A stretch of DNA of 7,318 bases, taken from Deferribacteraceae bacterium (GTDB lineage Bacteria; Chrysiogenota; Deferribacteres; Deferribacterales; JAISNW01). The translations under genes were made by a program, and so were the position numbers. The stretch is taken from the NCBI GenBank assembly GCA_031278965.1, contig JAITJJ010000022.1:1-7318 (forward strand), in the 5' to 3' direction. Of this stretch, positions 5,796 through 7,318 are shown one piece after another (position 1 is the first letter of the stretch; every line of letters starts with the position of its first letter). The notes under the pieces were generated by a model that did no database searches, was not told the origin of the DNA, and was given only the letters and a program-made list of their open reading frames with translations.

Positions 5796-7046
5796 ATGAA
5801 ACTTGTTTTAACTCTCATCTCCGCCCTTCTTTTCTGTGCACTTTCACCCCTTGCAGGAGAAAAGGCGGAACTTTTTACGGCGGCAAGTGTCGGAGCTCTT
5901 TCCTCTGTTGAAGAGGCACTGGAATCGGATTTCAATGTAAATTCTGCTGATGAGCTTGGCAATACCGCCATCCTTCTGGCTTCCGAAAACGGTCATATGC
6001 ATATTGTAAAATATCTTATAAAGGTTGGAGCAGATGTAGATCGACGGAATGTATACGGCTATTCTCCCCTCTTCTCCGCAGTAATAAACGCCCATGTTGA
6101 AGTTATAAAAGAGCTTTTGGCAAGCGGTGCGGATATTGAGCTTCCCAATATTTACGGTTCCTCCGCAAAAGAGTATATATCGGCGCTTGGATATGAAAAT
6201 ATTGACGAGTATATGACCGCTGTCTTACGCGGCAGCTTAAAAGAGAAAACCGGGCCTAACACATTCAGGTATTTGACCGTAAAGAAAGAAGCGCTCCCTG
6301 AAGCGATTCCATTTGCAGACAAAAATCGGACGTCTGATAATATTACGCCCAAGAGCTATACGCCGGCATTATCTGCGGAAATAACCGATGATCCAGAAGC
6401 TCTTTATTTGGCAGGGAAGAGCTTGACTGACGGGGTTACGCCAAAGGATGCCGTCATGGGAAATATCTATCTTCAAAGAGCCTATGAATTGGGGGATATA
6501 CGAGCGGCGGTTCTTTGCGGACGGTCATATCTCATGGGATTGGGTGTTCCCGCCGACTATGAAAAAGCGTTGGAGCTCTTTAATCTGGGGGTTTTAAAGG
6601 GAAACGAAGACGCAAAATTTTTTATCGGCTTAATGAAATATTTTGGGGTTGGAACGCCGGAAGATAGGGAAACGGGCACTGTTGAGATGAATTCCGCTGC
6701 TCAAGGCGGAAGTGAATACGCTTTGGAGCAGGCAAAACGCTTCATAACCGAAGACGCCCTTGATTATCTGAGAATCCCGCATCATAGAGAGGAAGTAAAG
6801 AGTTATCTCTTATCTATGGGGGCATCCCTTGAAATGAGTGAAGGGATATGCGATCTATACAGTTTGCAGAATCTTGCAAGCGCCGACTACTCCCTTGAGA
6901 GGGCAAAAATATGTTTCCCCGGCGGTAAACAGGAAGTAATCTTTGAACACTTAAAAGATATAGATCCCCTGTATAAGGCCCGCCTTGACAGATATGCGGC
7001 GGATACGGGGAGCATATTGGTTTCTATGGAACACCGCTTTTTATAA
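5796..7046 (+). CDS. Exported ankyrin-repeat plus Sel1-repeat protein
   Basis: This 416-residue protein has a Sec signal peptide (about residues 1-20, MKLVLTLISALLFCALSPLA); the Cys at 14 does not sit in a proper lipobox. Residues 25-135 form about three ankyrin repeats (for example GNTAILLASENGHMHIVKYL at 55-74, then VGADVDRRN; YGYSPLFSAVINAHVEVIKELL; ASGADIELPNIYG). A linker (about 145-195) leads to Sel1-like repeats at about 199-310 (YLQRAYELGDIRAAV; GRSYLMGLGVPADYEKALELF; AKFFIGLMKYFGVGTPEDRE). The C-terminal 100 residues are unassigned. Both repeat types are interaction scaffolds, and this pairing in one exported protein is uncommon in my experience. The ATG abuts the pilin stop (TGAATG) with no good Shine-Dalgarno, so translation is probably coupled to the pilin. 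I infer an envelope role beside the pilin; no enzymatic motif is visible. Confidence 0.87.
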   Translation: MKLVLTLISALLFCALSPLAGEKAELFTAASVGALSSVEEALESDFNVNSADELGNTAILLASENGHMHIVKYLIKVGADVDRRNVYGYSPLFSAVINAHVEVIKELLASGADIELPNIYGSSAKEYISALGYENIDEYMTAVLRGSLKEKTGPNTFRYLTVKKEALPEAIPFADKNRTSDNITPKSYTPALSAEITDDPEALYLAGKSLTDGVTPKDAVMGNIYLQRAYELGDIRAAVLCGRSYLMGLGVPADYEKALELFNLGVLKGNEDAKFFIGLMKYFGVGTPEDRETGTVEMNSAAQGGSEYALEQAKRFITEDALDYLRIPHHREEVKSYLLSMGASLEMSEGICDLYSLQNLASADYSLERAKICFPGGKQEVIFEHLKDIDPLYKARLDRYAADTGSILVSMEHRFL

Positions 7047-7103
7047 GGGAATAGCGAATGAAGCGGTCATTAAAGTTACCTCTGTGAAGGGGCGGAACAA
7101 AAA

Positions 7104-7142
7104 CAGAGTTTTTGAGAATAGGGACGGTTCTATTCCCCTCTG
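7104..7142. repeat. Imperfect inverted repeat around a GGGACGGTTC core, REP-like
   Basis: Outer arms CAGAG (7104-7108) and CTCTG (7138-7142) flank inner arms GAATAG (7116-7121) and CTATTC (7130-7135), with the loop GGACGGTT. The GGGACGGTTCTATT wording resembles short interspersed sequences I associate with REP/RAYT elements in other bacteria, but that is recollection, not a search. It lacks a T tract, so it is a poor terminator for the operon that ends at 7046. Confidence 0.35.
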
Positions 7143-7318
7143 TGGCAGATGTCCTCCGTCTAATCATAAAACCTCGCGTTACCCCAGAATTTTTTGTTAA
7201 ACATCTGCAGAGGGTTGAGGATACTGGATTAGGGAGCAGAAAGAGGCAGAAAAAGCCTCACAAAGTTGATATAGTGATTTTTGTACAAAAGCAATAAAAT
7301 CAACCTTGAAGGCAAAAT
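7143..7318. other. Right-edge intergenic region with short palindromes, no gene recognised
   Basis: No reading frame here resembles a known protein; a 61-codon frame starting at 7112 has no ribosome site and no recognisable motif. Visible structures are a 5-bp hairpin GAGGC/GCCTC (7243-7259) and a perfect 12-bp palindrome TTTTGTACAAAA (7279-7290), which lies inside outer arms GTTGAT (7265-7270) and ATCAAC (7299-7304). Confidence 0.45.

Noticed and set aside
5837..5855. Lipoprotein signal (Cys14) in the ankyrin-Sel1 protein
   Set aside because: The residue before the Cys is Phe, not Gly/Ala/Ser, so it is not a valid lipobox. A Sec signal peptide fits better.
7112..7297. 61-codon plus-strand frame near the right edge
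   Set aside because: It has no Shine-Dalgarno and no protein family resemblance, and it overlaps inverted repeats.
1..7318. CRISPR array, tRNA or rRNA genes
   Set aside because: No regularly spaced direct repeats, cloverleaf-like segments or rRNA-like stretches were seen on either strand by eye.

Overview
The window looks like a chromosomal stretch from a Gram-negative, anaerobically respiring bacterium. The reasons are a Tat-exported flavoprotein beside a periplasmic tetrahaem cytochrome c, two further exported repeat proteins and a type IV pilin-like protein. Gene sets of this kind occur in Deferribacterota, Campylobacterota, Synergistota and some Proteobacteria. The sequence alone does not let me choose among them.

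Layout. (1) 2-1674, plus strand: the 3' part of a class I SAM-dependent methyltransferase gene (COG1092/RlmI-like, cut by the left edge), overlapping a thiL gene for thiamine-monophosphate kinase. A strong 12-bp hairpin (1702-1732) ends this operon and directly abuts the stop codon of the convergent gene. (2) 4292-1733, minus strand: a three-gene respiratory operon. Its order is a Tat-signal FAD-binding flavocytochrome-c-type reductase, a small tetrahaem c-type cytochrome, and a short secreted Sel1-repeat protein. A good extended -10 promoter lies upstream, and a GC-rich hairpin sits between the flavoprotein and cytochrome genes. (3) 4293-4716: a gene-free island of very low GC (about 24% over 4381-4620). 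(4) 4717-5127: the wreck of an IS256-family (mutator-type) transposase, with the N-terminal part fused in frame to the C-terminal part, the catalytic core deleted and an in-frame TAG. (5) 5181-7046, plus strand: a two-gene operon of a type IV pilin-like protein and an exported ankyrin-plus-Sel1 repeat protein, abutting as TGAATG. Its predicted promoter has the -35 hexamer inside the last codons of the transposase remnant. (6) 7047-7318: no gene recognised; several inverted repeats.

How the parts may work together. The minus-strand operon is a split version of the fused Shewanella flavocytochrome c. The tetrahaem protein should carry electrons from the membrane quinol pool to the periplasmic flavoprotein, which reduces an unknown substrate used as terminal electron acceptor. 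The residues that bind and protonate fumarate in fumarate reductases appear to be replaced, so the substrate is probably not fumarate. Each of the two envelope operons carries an exported Sel1-repeat protein. These are likely protein-protein interaction scaffolds, but their partners are unknown. No CRISPR array, tRNA, rRNA or complete mobile element was seen.
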